Origin: Ascochyta rabiei
Lineage: Eukaryota; Ascomycota; Dothideomycetes; Pleosporales; Didymellaceae
Reading direction: 5' to 3'
Length of the DNA: 64,000 nucleotides
Assembly: GCF_004011695.2 (NCBI RefSeq)
Contig: NC_082409.1
Location: 558,001 to 622,000 of the forward strand
Made by a program: the position numbers and the translations under genes. Below, in pieces: positions 21,666 to 34,190 of the stretch. The notes under the pieces are model-generated. The model was given only the letters and a program-made list of their open reading frames with translations, was not told the DNA's origin and did not search any database. The stretch's first letter is position 1. Each line of letters starts with the position of its first letter.

Positions 21666-22552
21666 ATGAGCATCAAGTCCTTTGTCATCGGCCTCGCAGC
21701 TCTGTCTGTGGTCTCCGCCGCACCTGTCGCACAATGGGATGACACCCATGCGCCTGCGATTGTTGGTGGTGTTCCTGCCGTAGCTGGCGACTTCCCCTTC
21801 ATCGTCAGTCTGCAGAAGAACGGTGCTCACTTCTGCGGAGGCTCCCTTTTGGACTCCAAAACTGTTTTGACCGCCGCTCACTGCGCTGATGGCCAGTCTA
21901 CTACTAACCTGACAATTCGCGCCGGCTCTCTGGTAAGCCCTTCCCGAGCGAGCCTACAGAAAAACTTAGCTGACAGAACTGACAGAACCGCACCTCTGGT
22001 GGTGTTACTTCCAAAGTTTCTTCCCTCCACGTTCACCCTGACTTTGACTACGACCTCCTCAGCTACGATGTTGCGATCTTGAAGCTCCACACCGCCATCC
22101 CCCAGAGCTCGACTATCAAGTACGCCACTCTGGCAGCTGCAGGCTCTGAACCTGCCGCCAACACCGTCGCCACGGTTGCCGGCTGGTAGATATCCCCATT
22201 CCTGTTCCCATCGCCACAGCTAACGTCTCCCAGGGGCACCACCTTAAGCTCCGGGTCGTCGTTGCCTGTCGCGCTCCTTAAGGTCGACGTCCCTATCGTC
22301 AGCCGCGCTGAATGCGCCGCCGACTATCTTAAGGACTCACCGCCCAAGAACGTCACCGATACGATGATCTGCGCCGCTCTTGATACTGGTGGCAAAGACT
22401 CTTGCCAGGGTGACAGCGGTGGCCCTCTCGTCAACGCTAGCAATGGTACTCTCATTGGCACTGTGAGCTGGGGCACTGGATGTGCACTTGCTGGTTTCCC
22501 CGGTGTGTATGCACATATTGGTGCTCTGAGGAGCTACATCGACAAGTTCTAA
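21666..22552 (+). CDS. Secreted trypsin-like serine protease (S1)
   Basis: Secreted endopeptidase of family S1, 261 residues from three exons: 21666-21932, 21986-22185 and 22234-22552. The introns have GTAAGC/ACAG and GTAGAT/CCAG borders. Signal peptide about 1-18 ([13 protein letters not shown]), short propeptide, then the activation site before IVGG at 32-35. The catalytic triad is complete: His72 in TAAHC, Asp117 in YDVAILK and Ser217 in GDSGGP. Asp211, six residues before the Ser, is the S1-pocket Asp of trypsins, predicting cleavage after Arg/Lys. Six Cys can form the usual disulfides. Such trypsins are patchily distributed in fungi and are often linked to pathogenicity. It stands just right of the transposon island but is itself intact. 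Confidence 0.93.
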
Positions 22553-23139
22553 GCGTAGATGGGATTCAAGTCTGGATCTGTTTTCGGCGTGGCTGCGCTG
22601 TGACTGGAAAAGGATATTTGGCTGCTTCTTGAACGAGTAGAAGCCTTTTCGCCTAGATGAGTTAGATGACATTTCCATGCACACATTGCTGATACACTGT
22701 TATTCTCACATAGCTCTTATCGTATAATGCTCCATAATACGATCCAGACAGGTTCCCAAGTTTTCTGATGGTTTCGAGCCGCTGGGGGTATATGAGGAGA
22801 ACTGCCGCAGCATAAACCATATGTTGCCATGTTTGAACCTAGAGCCAGGGCTTTGCGTGTAAAGAGAAAGTAAAAAAGCAAGCCACCTTATATCGCTTAG
22901 TGTTGCAGCTCAAAAGAGGAGTTATACTAGTACAACAATACTACAATTTAGTGCGAGTTTATAGGCAATATTCCGGTGCAACACTTAGGCATGATGATCT
23001 CAGCAAAGTAGCAACCGAGCGCTGATTTCGTACATTCAGCTAGCTTGTAGGTTGTAATTGTAGTATACATGACCCATTTGCACAGTACAGAATACTTTTG
23101 AGACACATGCTCATCCTCTCGACTTTCAGCTTATTTCAA
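22553..23139. other. Intergenic, no gene seen
   Basis: About 0.6 kb between the protease gene and the relic on the other strand. Nothing supported. Confidence 0.35.
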
Positions 23140-24172
23140 TCAGTACTCAAACCAGATTTCCGTCTGCTTTGGAGCCTCTCCAGCCTTTTTCGACTTCGCC
23201 GCGCGTTGCTTTGGTGTCAACTTCTTCTCCTTTTCTACAGCAGGCATTGCTTTCTTAGCTGTTTTTCTCGCTGCATCAATTGTACTCGTCGTTTTGATCG
23301 CTTTCGCCGGTGCTTTTACCTGTCCTGATTCTTGACTGTCTCGTGACTTTTTGCCTTGGGTTTGAGGCTCTGTATTGGTACTATGCTTGCGGCGCTGGCT
23401 TTCAGTGCTTTTCGTTGTTTCTTCGAGAATTGAGCATCTCTGCATGAGGATTCGGACCTAGATATCGAATTTTAATTGATTGAAGTTGCCTCGGCGGTCT
23501 TTGCAATAATTTTCGCATGTGCATCCGTCCTCGACGTCAATGAAGCTACTATTGTGACCTTCAGCACAGACATTACCTTTTGCTTTTTTTTTGCTTTTTT
23601 CAACTTCTTTGGTGATGTCTTTGGTTCAGCCGCGGGAGTATTTGCAATAGCCGACACTGTTGCGTTGGTCTTCTTCGATGTCGATATCTGAGGCTTCGTC
23701 GCTTCTTTGGTAGCTATCAGTGGCCGATCGCCTTTTACCTACCTCCATGTCATTCGGAACAGAGATCATTGCCAAATTTTCCGATCTATATTTCAGTAAC
23801 GTCTAAGGGCCATGTCTGATAGTGGAAGCTCGCTGCTTCTTTAGCCCCTGGATGCACAAATTCCATGCGAATGTCAGCGTCTGCGCCAATCGCAGCCTTC
23901 AATATTGGTTCCTCGATCGTTTGGTATGACGAAAGACCGGAAAGATCAAGCCTTTGCGGTGGTAGTGGGCACAACACAGTGGCTTTAACGTTTTTCGCTA
24001 TGTGCCACGCAAAGATTGCAGAAGCACCATGTATGTACATCGGTCAACCTTTGCTGGGTTTATGACTCACGTTTAGATCCATGAGCGATTTCATAGCAGT
24101 TGTGAGCGTCTGCATATGATGTTTGTCCGCCCATCTCTGGGCCTTACTGCGTAGCGTACCACTCCATAAGAT
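23140..24172 (-). pseudogene. Decayed gene of a conserved but unnamed fungal family
   Basis: Read on the minus strand, a coding-like frame starts near 24172 (ILWSGTLRSKAQRWADKHHM, QTLTTAMKSLMD). It crosses an in-frame TGA at 24046-24044 (SKG*PMYIHGASAIFAWHIA), where related proteins as I recall them have Trp, and continues through TVLCPLPPQRLD, YQTIEEPILKA and FHYQTWPLDV to a stop at about 23786. A coding-like continuation (MISVPNDMEVG, then GDRPLIATKEATKPQIS) follows in other frames, with slips at A-rich runs. It ends in a very Lys/Ala-rich tail finishing TEIWFEY at 23140. At least one nonsense change and two or more frame breaks make a functional gene unlikely. Function unknown; the tail looks DNA- or RNA-binding. 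Confidence 0.45.
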
Positions 24173-24784
24173 CTAGCTGTTGGGTTTCCATGAGCATCCC
24201 CAGAACTGGCGATGGATTTAGACTTCTTCCTCAAGAGTGAGGTAGTCGTGGAGCACCAGGACTGGTAAAATCGATTCTGCTATGTTCTCACACAAATCCA
24301 ATTGCGCAATTTTCTCTTGTTTTGACTCTATTCTTGGCAAGGAAATAGTGTTTGATTCATCTGATCGTAACAGGCCTCAGATCTAAGTTCATGTTCCTGT
24401 CCTCTTATCTTGAGAGTAGTAAAAGTGAGTGACGTCGAAAATTGTCAGCTCGAGCGGGGTATGTCGACGAAGCACGTTTGCGGCTACAAATGCGTATCGT
24501 AATCTTGAGATTGCGATGGCTCGAGAAAAGTGTGAAGTGTGAGGTCGATTTTACTCATATTGGTGTAACCTGGGGTCGGTCAATGTGAAGCAGAGATCCA
24601 ATCAGTTCACGTCACGTCACGTACTAAACGGGCTAAAAACAAGCAAAGCAAGAGCTAATAGGGCAACGTCACAGTCTTCATTCAATAAGCATACCCAGGA
24701 GTGACTAACAGCCAGAAAAAAACCAAGAGAGAGCGAAACAGTGACAAACGTGTTAAACTGCACCTACCTATCAAACGTGGCATC
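24173..24784. other. Intergenic, no gene seen
   Basis: About 0.6 kb. It may include the lost 5' end of the decayed gene to its left. No other signal. Confidence 0.3.
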
Positions 24785-25653
24785 TCACGCAACGATTACC
24801 GGAGTAGGCTTCGCCCCGGCGAACGATGCAGGCAGCGGTTGCGTGGCCACAGGCTTAGCTGGATCCGCTATGAAAGCCGGGAACGAACCACCCTCGGGGT
24901 AGACTTTGAGACCGGGCATGGTGTAGTTGACGATCGGCGGCCAGTATGGGCTGAAGTAGATACCAGGATCGCGAGGATTGTCTGATAATGGCAAGTCAGA
25001 GGTGTTACAAGTTACTCACCAAAAAGTTGCAACTAACAGATACCTGGGAATTTCCCAACAGGACTCGGCTTTTTTCCTGTAGCTCCCGAAACTTCGATTT
25101 GCGCACAACCAATGTAGAACTGTGCCCCAGCACCCTCAGGTCCGCCAGCGGAGTGGATAGCGATATGCTCTGCCCTAAGGAGGTATTGGCCATTTTCAAT
25201 GTCTTTTGGTATCAGAAAGTCGAAAGTCTTCCATCCGTCGCTTAGCCACGTCATTGCCAGACTGTAGTTGGCATAGGTCTTCACTCCCATCTCATATATC
25301 TTGAACCAATCACCTTCACCTTGGTAGGCGCTCACATTGGCTACAGTGCTCTTACTCATGTAGGCAAAGAGTGGGCCAGGGTGACCTAAAACATCGCGGA
25401 TAGTGAATCCGAGTGTGTCACCTGCCTTGACGAGGTAGGTCTTTGTCTTGCTCGCAGCAGCAAAGGAACCATTGTTGCACCGGATGTCATTGTGCTTCAC
25501 ATCGTAAAACGGGCTGTTGCCGACCATGGGTCCGACGGCGCGAACGTATTCGTAAGGATCCGTAGTTTTTCCATTGACAATCAAGCGTTCGAAGTTGTAG
25601 TGGGCGTCAGCCAGAGTAGCGAAAGCCAGAAGGGTAGTTGAGAGAGACCTCAT
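24785..25653 (-). CDS. AA9 lytic polysaccharide monooxygenase
   Basis: Copper enzyme that oxidatively cleaves cellulose or related glucans outside the cell. Two exons (25653-25044 and 24981-24785) with a 62-nt intron (GTATCT...ATCAG) give 268 residues. The ATG at 25653 puts a 17-residue signal peptide directly before His, so cleavage exposes the His1 of the copper histidine brace (HYNF). The second brace His is in GHPGP (mature position 74). The axial Tyr is in GAQFYIGCAQIEV (Tyr163, with Gln161 beside it). The frame is open further upstream with a membrane-like stretch, but that would bury His1, so the shorter start is preferred. No CBM1. Oxidation regioselectivity cannot be told. Divergent from a GH79 pseudogene. 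Confidence 0.93.
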
Positions 25654-26758
25654 CCTGTTGAAGGTGGCAGTGTGTCCGAACGAACGAAGCAATGCAAGGA
25701 GAATTGCAACACCTGAAGCTACCACGCTGATTGCTTTGGTTAAGTACAAGCCTGTCCCAAGATGGAGGGAGTGCTATGGCGATCTTGTAAATTCTTGTAA
25801 TCTCGCATAGATGAAGTGGATATGAAGGTCTTGGTATTACATGCATTGCACCTTGAAGCGGACGTAAAACATCCAACCAACTCACAACTGAGTTAGTCAT
25901 CGCAGATAGAGCGTAAAGCAACAGCAAGGCAATCTATGCGGTCGAGATATTGAGAACTGGTGGTCGTACACAATGGCGCATGCATGGGATCGCTAGCTCC
26001 GTTGCTTGACCTATGTGTTCGATCACAATATGATACATGCATTGCAGCTCTAGACGGAGTGAGAATCCTAGTTGACAAGCTCAGGCAGATTGCTGCAAGC
26101 CGCTGAATAGTAACGTTGTGAGTGCAAGAACGAAGGGGATCGTGCCGCAGAAAAACCTTGGAATGAAGCGCCCCACTACCTAGCGCGTCCGCAGATCATA
26201 GCTCGATCGTGCAAGACACATGCTCGCTTGTTCATCCTGCAGCCGAACTTTTGCAGCGTGTCTCGCCGTCCCTAATTGCATGGCTTCACAGTAAGATACG
26301 CATCAACTCCGTACAGTAACCTCGGTGGGGTTTTGATCAGAGGAAGATCGACGATGAAAGATTGCGGCAGTTGATGAACGCCCCTGGAATCATAGACCAC
26401 GCGCTCTCCACATCAGCTCAATGCCCGCTGGCCGACACCTGGCCAATCACGAGCACTCGGTAGCTGACATCTGTCAAGGATGCGGCTTTTAGATCCCCCG
26501 CACTCCGCAATGCGCTAAAGCTGTGAAGCGCTGCACTTCCGCCTGTCATCACGCGACTGTTGTTACAGTTATCGACTATACGAATACTTTCCCGAGATTT
26601 TCAGATTAAGCACAGACTGAAGGTTTCTCCACGTCTCGAGTATGTGGAGCTGCTTCTGGGAGCACAGCTCTAACGTCACAGCGACATGTATAAGTATACA
26701 GATTCATGGTAATCGTGCCACCCATTGACCACCTGACCGGCATGGTAAGCGGGACAAC
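25654..26758. promoter_or_regulatory. Divergent upstream region between the AA9 gene and the GH79 pseudogene
   Basis: 1.1 kb without a supported gene. It should carry the AA9 promoter. A CCAAT motif is visible (GGCCAATCACG near 26441). No repeat seen. Confidence 0.35.
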
Positions 26759-28382
26759 ATGGGACTTTACATTCTATCTACGCTATACCTTGCAGCCGTC
26801 GGCACCGCCCAGCAAACGGTGCAACTCAGTGTCTCTGATGTACCTCCACCAGGAACGCAAACCCTTAGTGGTTCGTTTCAAGGATCCTCCATGTAAATCG
26901 CTTCGTTCGCAGACATGGCTGGCAATCTGAAGTACCATTTCCCCTCCACTTTGCATGAACACTTGTTCACAGAGTCTAGGATACCAAACAAGCTATCCTA
27001 CCGCATGCTGCAAAATCTCAAAGATGCCTCTGGCTCAGCTGTACCGGTTCGAGTTGGTGGCACCACTGCAAATCATGCCATCTGTACACCCAACCAGACC
27101 GAGACTATCGTTTAAAACTTTGCTACGCCTGGTGCGGATCAGCCAGCGGACGTGACATGGGGCCCTAAGTACCTGGAATCCTTCCAGGTGTTTCCAAAAT
27201 TAACTAAATACACTGTCGGCGTGATTTTCGACAGTGACAAAAAGGACGAAGATGCTAATATCTCAGAAGCTACCGTGTTCTACGAAGGTATTGGGAAAGA
27301 CCTGTATGTTTTCGAAGTCGGAAACGAGTTTGATGGTAAGCGCTCATCCTCTCTTGAGCGTTCGACGGACGAAAGAACGCAGTTTCACAGCTTTCCCCGT
27401 GGATCGCAACACAACCATACGGTAGATCAAACAATACATCCCTGAGTGGTTGTCCCGCACCTCCGCCATCGCATTCCATGTTCTGCCTAAGGACAATCAA
27501 AAGCTCTTTCAGGCTGGCGCTTTTGTGGCCTCCGGCTCTGTCAGTGCAGACCAGCCCTGGAATGCGCAAGCTGCCATAAACCTCGGTGTTGCATCAACTA
27601 GCCTTGCAAAGACATTTTGCACCCATCAGTATTTCGGCGCGGCATGCCGGCCCGTGAAACCGACACTCGCAGGGAACGTAATGAACCGCACGGCCCTGAT
27701 CCAGATGATGAACTACCACGCTGGCGCATCTGCGTACTCAGTATCGAAGGGGCTGCCATATATCATCGGTGAGACAAACTCAATCGCTTGCCCGGGTCTG
27801 GCAGGCGTGTCCATTGTTTCCGGGGCAGCCGTGTGGAGCATCGACTATGCACTTTACGCCGCATCGCTGAATATGTCAAACATGTAATGGCACATGGGGA
27901 CTAGCTACCGCTACTCAGCGTGGCAAGCTACGCAGAACGGAACCACGATCTCCGGTCCAAGGAAATTGCACTACGGCAATTGGTTCACCGCAACAGCGCT
28001 TGGTGACTCGGATGCACAGGTTCTTCCAATTGTGAACACGACAAATCTCTCTGGGTATGCGATCTACTCTGGCAAGCGCCATCGGCCAGAGATAAAGAGC
28101 ATTGTGCTGGTGAACATAGAGGACTTCAACTCGACATCAACTCCTGCAAGTCAGAGATCAGGTGTGGACTTCACCCTGCCAGAGGAGCTTTGGGGCAAAA
28201 ACTGCAAGGCAATATTGAGGTGTCTGACCGCAGCAGGTGCAGAGGTTCGAGATGGAATTACATTTGCTAGTCGCACGGTCGCGCTAGATGGAACTGTAGG
28301 TGGTCATGAGTCGAAGGAGCCGGTCACTTGTAGTTTCGTGACCGTGAAGGCAGGCGAAGCGGTTCTCGTGACACTAGGATAG
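26759..28382 (+). pseudogene. GH79-type beta-glucuronidase-like secreted glycosidase, four in-frame stops
   Basis: The ATG at 26759 starts a signal peptide (LYILSTLYLAAVGTAQ) followed by a typical GH79 sequence: MLQNLKDASGSAVPVRVGG, GPKYLESFQVFP, an acid/base-like YVFEVGNEFD, PYIIGETNSIAC with the likely nucleophile Glu, and a C-terminal beta domain (GYAIYSG, SIVLVNIEDFN). Two introns are recognisable: one in the NLK/YPNK region (about 26935-26983) and GTAAGC at about 27336 with acceptor CACAG near 27391. The otherwise continuous frame has stops at 26894-26896, 27113-27115, 27423-27425 and 27885-27887. None fits an intron of normal size. The remaining protein sequence is well kept, so inactivation seems recent. 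No RIP-like saturation is seen. Confidence 0.75.
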
Positions 28383-30531
28383 ACATGCAACTGTACATCG
28401 CATTTGAGAGACACATCACCCCAATCGGATTTCTCTTCTTTCCGTCTTAGCGGCTATGTTTGCCGGCGAGGAATCGAGCATGCGCACAAATTCCTAGTAT
28501 TGACCGACGTTCTTTATGAGCAAAACATGCGCTTTATCACGTCGCGAAGGTGACATAGGCACAATCAGCTGAAGATTAGGGTCACGGTCTTCCAGGCTCT
28601 CCATAATGGAGGTCGATGGTTGTATTGACCGTGTAGATGCTGCATATTTAACTCTGACTCGAAGACGGCGAAGATGCCGGCGAAGGCATTCAACGCATCT
28701 CCTTGATTGGATAGAAAGCGACCTGTATAGTTTCTAATGCAGGTTTAGTGGGTTGGCTCAATCAAGCGCCGAGCTAGTCTATCATTTACCGGTGACAATA
28801 CTCGCGATGCAGTTGTCAACCCACTTTCTGTCATATGAGAGGGTTCAAAAAAACTACCCTCGCGCGTGAAGTAAGCTCGCATTGATGACAGTAGTGCTTC
28901 TTGATACGTCCAAACTCTCCTTGCCTATACACTGTGCGTAATCTTGGAGATACTTGGAACCGTTTGGAGGTACGCGAACTTGTTGAGGTAGAGGTACGGA
29001 TATGTATGGCCTCCGTCTTGCAGATAATCCAGATAACCCGTGTTTAGGATGTGTCCCGACACAAGCTACAATAGTGTAATTAAAGCTTTGGTAAATCTGG
29101 AAAAACTGTTGAATCTCTCATCCCTTTCGATCCGGATCGTCTTGTGGTATGCAGTATCTGTCAGTCCAAAAGTGGTTTTGCAACGAGCGCATAGAGGGAG
29201 AGACATTCTACTACAAGATCCTAGCTTTTCCCTTAGCAAGGTACGAACTGCATCGCGGGTGTCTATCTTGAGAAGAATCAGAAAAGCTGAAGACAGCTGC
29301 CTGCACAGCTAAGCGCTTAGTGATAGCATGCTGACAGAGACGGCGCAGCTTACATGCGGGGCCACCTATCACAGCGCGTACATTCAAGCTGCTTGTACTA
29401 AAAAAGCAAGAAGTGGATTGAAGCAAATGATTAAAGAACGTGAAGAGAGCGAAGGAGCTCATACTAAATAAGAGTGATATACATCTACTGTAGTAGCCGT
29501 TGACATTTGAGTTAGGAATGCCCCTGTGACTACCTGAAAGAAGTAGCATAAACGTTTCTACCTAGATTGCTTTTGTGTACGCGTTAAAGTGCCTGAAACC
29601 ACTCAACACCAAATATGTTGTTATCCTAGCTATTACACAAGACTAAGAGCCCCGGATTGCACACTACATATCTCTCTTCTTATTTCGTGTCGGGATAAAT
29701 ACGCTTCGTTAATAGATAGTGAGAGCTGGCATTGTATGTATAACAATGTCGATACTCTGGATCTCCATTACCTATTCACAATCAACAGGCTAGATCGTTA
29801 GGGCACGGCTCAGCCTACCGCGATAGGCAAACCAGGAAAGATTTGTAATTTCAGCTCATGCCCCATCCAGACATCTTATCTCCTAGCCAAACACTGCAGA
29901 ATCGAGGCATTTCAAGCCTTGTCAAACATGTGCTCGGCTCGCCTTGTTATGGTTTCCTGCATTCAATTCTTCACATTGTTCAGCCTTACTGCACACTTGC
30001 AGTCTTTAACTGGTCTTAGATCTAACAATGACCTGGAATTAGGTTTCTGGCCGAATGATAGAGAACATGGGCAGCTAATAGGCTCTCGTGCTGTTTAGCG
30101 TAGCTTGAAACGATTGAGATCTTTTACGCTGCAGTAGACGACAAATATTACATAGAGCAACCTGATTGTGAGAAATGCACTATACTCGCGTGCCATGTCG
30201 CCAGGAGGCTGAATAATTTATCAACCCGTGGAATCGGTAAATGGGCCTCCTTGATAAGAAGAATCAGACCTGGTTGGTCACAGCCTGCATAAATGTACCA
30301 GTGCCGTCTAACTGCTATTTACACATGCATAAATGCGTGATCATGTGCACAGCAGATACATGGTTGATGCGATGTGATATCAACCGGCAAGCTAAGCGGG
30401 CAGCTTCATCCAACCTGAATGATGGTGCCAAGCCTCACTCAGCAATGCCAGGTCGTGGGAGCGGCGTATCCGACCGTATTGTCGGTTTAGTAGTAAACAA
30501 TGGGTATACAACACCAGAGACTCTCTTCATG
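28383..30531. other. Intergenic, no gene seen
   Basis: 2.1 kb between the GH79 pseudogene and the 3' end of SFI1. I found no coding-like frame, tRNA or repeat that I can support. Confidence 0.4.
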
Positions 30532-33500
30532 TTATCCAAACTGACTGACATCTCCGAACCCTACCCTTCCCCTCCCTCTCGCTGCTCTGCCCCTAGCGCC
30601 CTTCATGGCACTATTTGGTACCCCTACAGATCCGCTAACGGATGCCCCAAAACCCCCTTCCCTCAGCCTCCTCTCGAAACTTGTCACGCCCCCAGCACCA
30701 GGCTGAGCTGCTGGTCCAAAGTCCCTCGTCATTTGCAAAGGCGGCGCACTCATCGCGCCCAGCCTTGCAACGCGCTTCTCGGGACTATGAGGCAGCTCTG
30801 GTCGCTTTGCGCGTACGACTGCACGCTTGCTTGGTGTTTTGAGGTATCCTGCGCCTTTGAGAGATTTGCTGGTGGTGGGCGGTGGGTAGGCGGGCGTGCC
30901 GGCCCAGAAGATGCTTCGTTCGTCCTCAGCAAACTCAAGATCTGGGGACGCAGGTTCAGGGGCAGGTGGTGGCTGGCGTGCTGATGCAGATTGTGGGAAC
31001 GTGCGTGGCCGTGAAGTCGAGGGACGAATCGATGACGGAGGTAAGGGGTGGGTAGTGGCTGTACGCTGACGCTCTGGTGTTATGGACAGCGAGAGATCAA
31101 GATCGTTGTTCAGGCCAAGCGCAGAAGCGTCAAAAGCGGTCCAAGTCTCAAGGCGGCGGGTTTCATCGCCCACGTCATCAAGATTCACCTCGTTATCATC
31201 TTCAACATCTCTATCTTCGTCATCGAGGCGGACGTCATTGCTCGGGCTTCGACGCCCGCCTCTTGAGATTCTTGTGGGCGTCGGGGATACAGGTCGAATG
31301 GCGAGGCGCTCGGCTGTCTGCTCATGCCAGAACCGTATCATGGCACGAGCATGCTTCTCGAAATTGCGCTCGAATAGCGCTCTGGCCGTTTCCTCTTGTC
31401 GCTGCACGTTCCAGAGGCGCCAGCCGAGGCGCTTGAGTGCTCCTGCTGCTGCGATCTCAATACTTTCCTGACGAAGTGCAATCGCTTGTGAGACCATAGA
31501 CTGCAGTGTATTGAGACGTCGTGTCCAAGCGTGCAGATGCGTATTACCGAGCTTGAAGGCGTAGGCATTGGAAGCCTGTGCATCCATTTGTTGGATTGCA
31601 AGAGTACGGTCGTGCCAGTCATGCAGCAAGGTACTAGTGGTGCGTAAGGTGCGACTCTCCAGCATGAAGGTCGCCTGTTGATACTGCTCTGCGATTGCGT
31701 TCGCCTTGTCTCGCCAGGTTCCGAGCAGCCTCCGCACAAGATTCATCTTGACGGTTCTTCGCACTTGCGCGTAGGTATCGCGCCTTCGGCTTCTGCGCAC
31801 ATGCTGTGTCGCGTTATTCCATCTCTTCAATGTTCGTGTGCCAAGAACGTAAAAGCGAGCATCGCTTGACCATTGCTTAAGCTGCTGGAAGTGTGCGAGT
31901 CTCTCTTTCAGCTTTTCGAACATGCGCTGCTTTAACTTCAGGTCGTACTCAGCAATCACAGCGTATTCTTCACGTCTCTTCTCGGCAGCATCGATTTCCA
32001 TCTTCTTCAAACAAGTGCGCAGGAGCTGGACTCGCTTGAAGTTTGTAAAACGTCTTTCAGCGGCATCCAGTGCGTTTGAGCGCTCGTTCATCTTTGTCGT
32101 CCAGATGAGGAGCGTAGACTCCTTGAGCTGTCGATCGTGAACGCGTTGAAAGAGCGACACTCGTGATGCAAGCGTCCACTTGTACAAGCACTCTACAAGT
32201 ACGCGATCATTGATCCGCTGCTCTAGAGCCTGCATGCGAAGGCGATCATTCCATGAGGTATAGGCGTTACGCATAACGCGCAACTTGTCCACCTGTCCAG
32301 CCTGCTTCGATAATTGCGCAGCGCGGTGCCAAGCTTGCAAAGCGCGTCGTAACTGACTGCCGTCGACCCTTGCCTGAAATTGTCGCAGAATGGGCGCGAG
32401 CTGTGCGCGCTTGTGGATGCTGTGGTATCCCGACGTGATCAGCGCCGTTTGTCTGAACTCTTCCGCTTGAGACTTTAAGTTCTGCATGGCTACCGTCCGT
32501 TGCTTCCAGGTTTCCAACATCTTGCTCAAGGCCACTCTGTGTTGTCGCTTGATTGCCGTTTCGTTCCTCTGGTTAATTGTTCCAGCGATTGTAATCCATC
32601 TCTTCAGTGTGTTCCTTTTCAACCGATCGGTATGCCAGGCGGATCCGGCAATCGCACAAAACTGGAAGAACCAACTCGTAAAGACTCTCTGCACAAGGTT
32701 CTCCGCATATAGCGCCACCGCAAATTGTGCATTCTCACGCACAGTCGCCGTGCGTGCCCTCCATTGTTGTAAGAACTTCGCAAGGACAAAGTGCTGAATC
32801 TTCAGTTCATTTACAGCCGTGATCTCACGCCAGCCATTGAAGAAGCGGGTCCGCAGAATATGTCGTCGCGCAACCGACGTGCGTTGTACTTCGTCTTCTG
32901 CGCTTCTCGCCCAATGTGTGAAGGCCTTGGTAAGAAGGAAGAGGTTCCGCGCTTTATCTGCGCGGGCCTCGAGACGCCCAAAGAAGCGATTGGTTTCGCG
33001 ACTTGAACGGCGACCATGCGCTGTCTCTCGGAGTTGTTCAAGAGTCAGCCTCAGCAAGATTCTGCGATCAAATGTTGCAGCCAACGCATCCTGTTCGTAG
33101 CGCCTCTCGATCAAATCTCGTGTGCGGTTGCGCCAGGTTTGTATGCAGTCTCGTGTTACCCGATGCAAGCGCTGATGCTCGAACGTCTCGGCCTCGTCCA
33201 GCAATCGTGTGTCCGACGGCTGATACGGCTCCGGAAAAAATTGTTGGTAGTAATGGGTAGAGTCGTGCTGATTGTGCTGATCGTATCGGTCGGCAGGAAT
33301 TGGCGCGTTCACACCTGGGACCTGGACGCGTGAAAGATCCAAGCTGGTCGTACGGTCTGTGAACCCACTGTCTGTCCCCTCATAGTTCCTCTGTTGCGAG
33401 GCTATGGTGTTAGCATCTCGTCGAATACGGAGGCTCCCACGACTTGAAATTGATGCGTTTCGATGGCGTGCTTGGTATTGTCCAGAAGTCGACCCTCTAT

Positions 33501-34190
33501 GCGCTGGGCCATTCACTCCATTGCGAATCGGTAGCCGCGCCTGCTGGAATCTTAATGCCTCTGTATCTGAATTCGAGCGTCTCTTCGCCAGGACCCCATT
33601 GGACATATGGCCGAGCGAGCCGCTCCTCTTACTCGTTGGCGCATCTCTGACCTGACTTCCCGCAACTTTATCCGCTGTCCCATCAAAAAAGCTGTCAAAG
33701 CTTCCTCGCCTCGTCAGCCCTATTGTACCACCATAGGCAGTAGTGAGTGCTGTATTTCCACCATTGCGCATGCCATAGTTCGCATTACTGGTGCTCTCGA
33801 CACCTTCTCCCTCAGAGTCGACGTCAACAACAATGTCAAACTCTGCCAGCACTCTCTGAAATCTTTCCACTAGGTTCTCGTCGCGACCTCTATCCTTTTG
33901 CATGCGGAACAAAAACCGATGCAGGACTGCGTCATCGCTGGGCAGGAGACCGTGTTCTTCGAGGACTTCTTCGTAGGCATTGAAGAGTGCGCGAGAGGAG
34001 TGGTCGGGCGAGGATGAAGCGCGGTGGACTATCGAGTAGAGGAGTTCGATGGCTGCGAATGTCAGTTTACACTGCCGTAAATATCGAGATTACGAGAAGC
34101 ATATTGAGTGATCAGCTTACCTTCATCAGACAAATCGTCTCTATGTAGATCAGGCGTGTTGTAGCCACTGCCGTTCATGGAGGATGGCAT
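30532..34190 (-). CDS. SFI1: Sfi1-type spindle pole body protein
   Basis: Long helical scaffold that binds centrin (Cdc31) and forms the half-bridge of the spindle pole body. Exon 1 is 34190-34121 and exon 2 is 34052-30532, split by a 68-nt intron (GTAAGC...CGCAG), giving 1196 residues. The ATG at 34190 is the first in frame. The N-terminal domain reads IELLYSIVHRASSSPDHSS and LFRMQKDRG. From about residue 300 to 950 there are some 18-20 repeats with the Sfi1 pattern of a Trp about every 30-35 residues in a hydrophobic-x(n)-Trp-basic context (FTHWARSAEDEV, FFNGWREIT, FLQQWRART, LKRWITIAG, HAWTRRLN). The C-terminus is disordered and Ser/Pro/Arg-rich, a likely Cdk target. Head-to-head with the small CX9C gene. 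Confidence 0.9.

Noticed and set aside
21666..28382. Secreted-enzyme stretch considered as a metabolic gene cluster
   Set aside because: Protease, LPMO and GH79 relic share no pathway. There is no synthase, transporter or regulator, so it is only a loose grouping of accessory genes.
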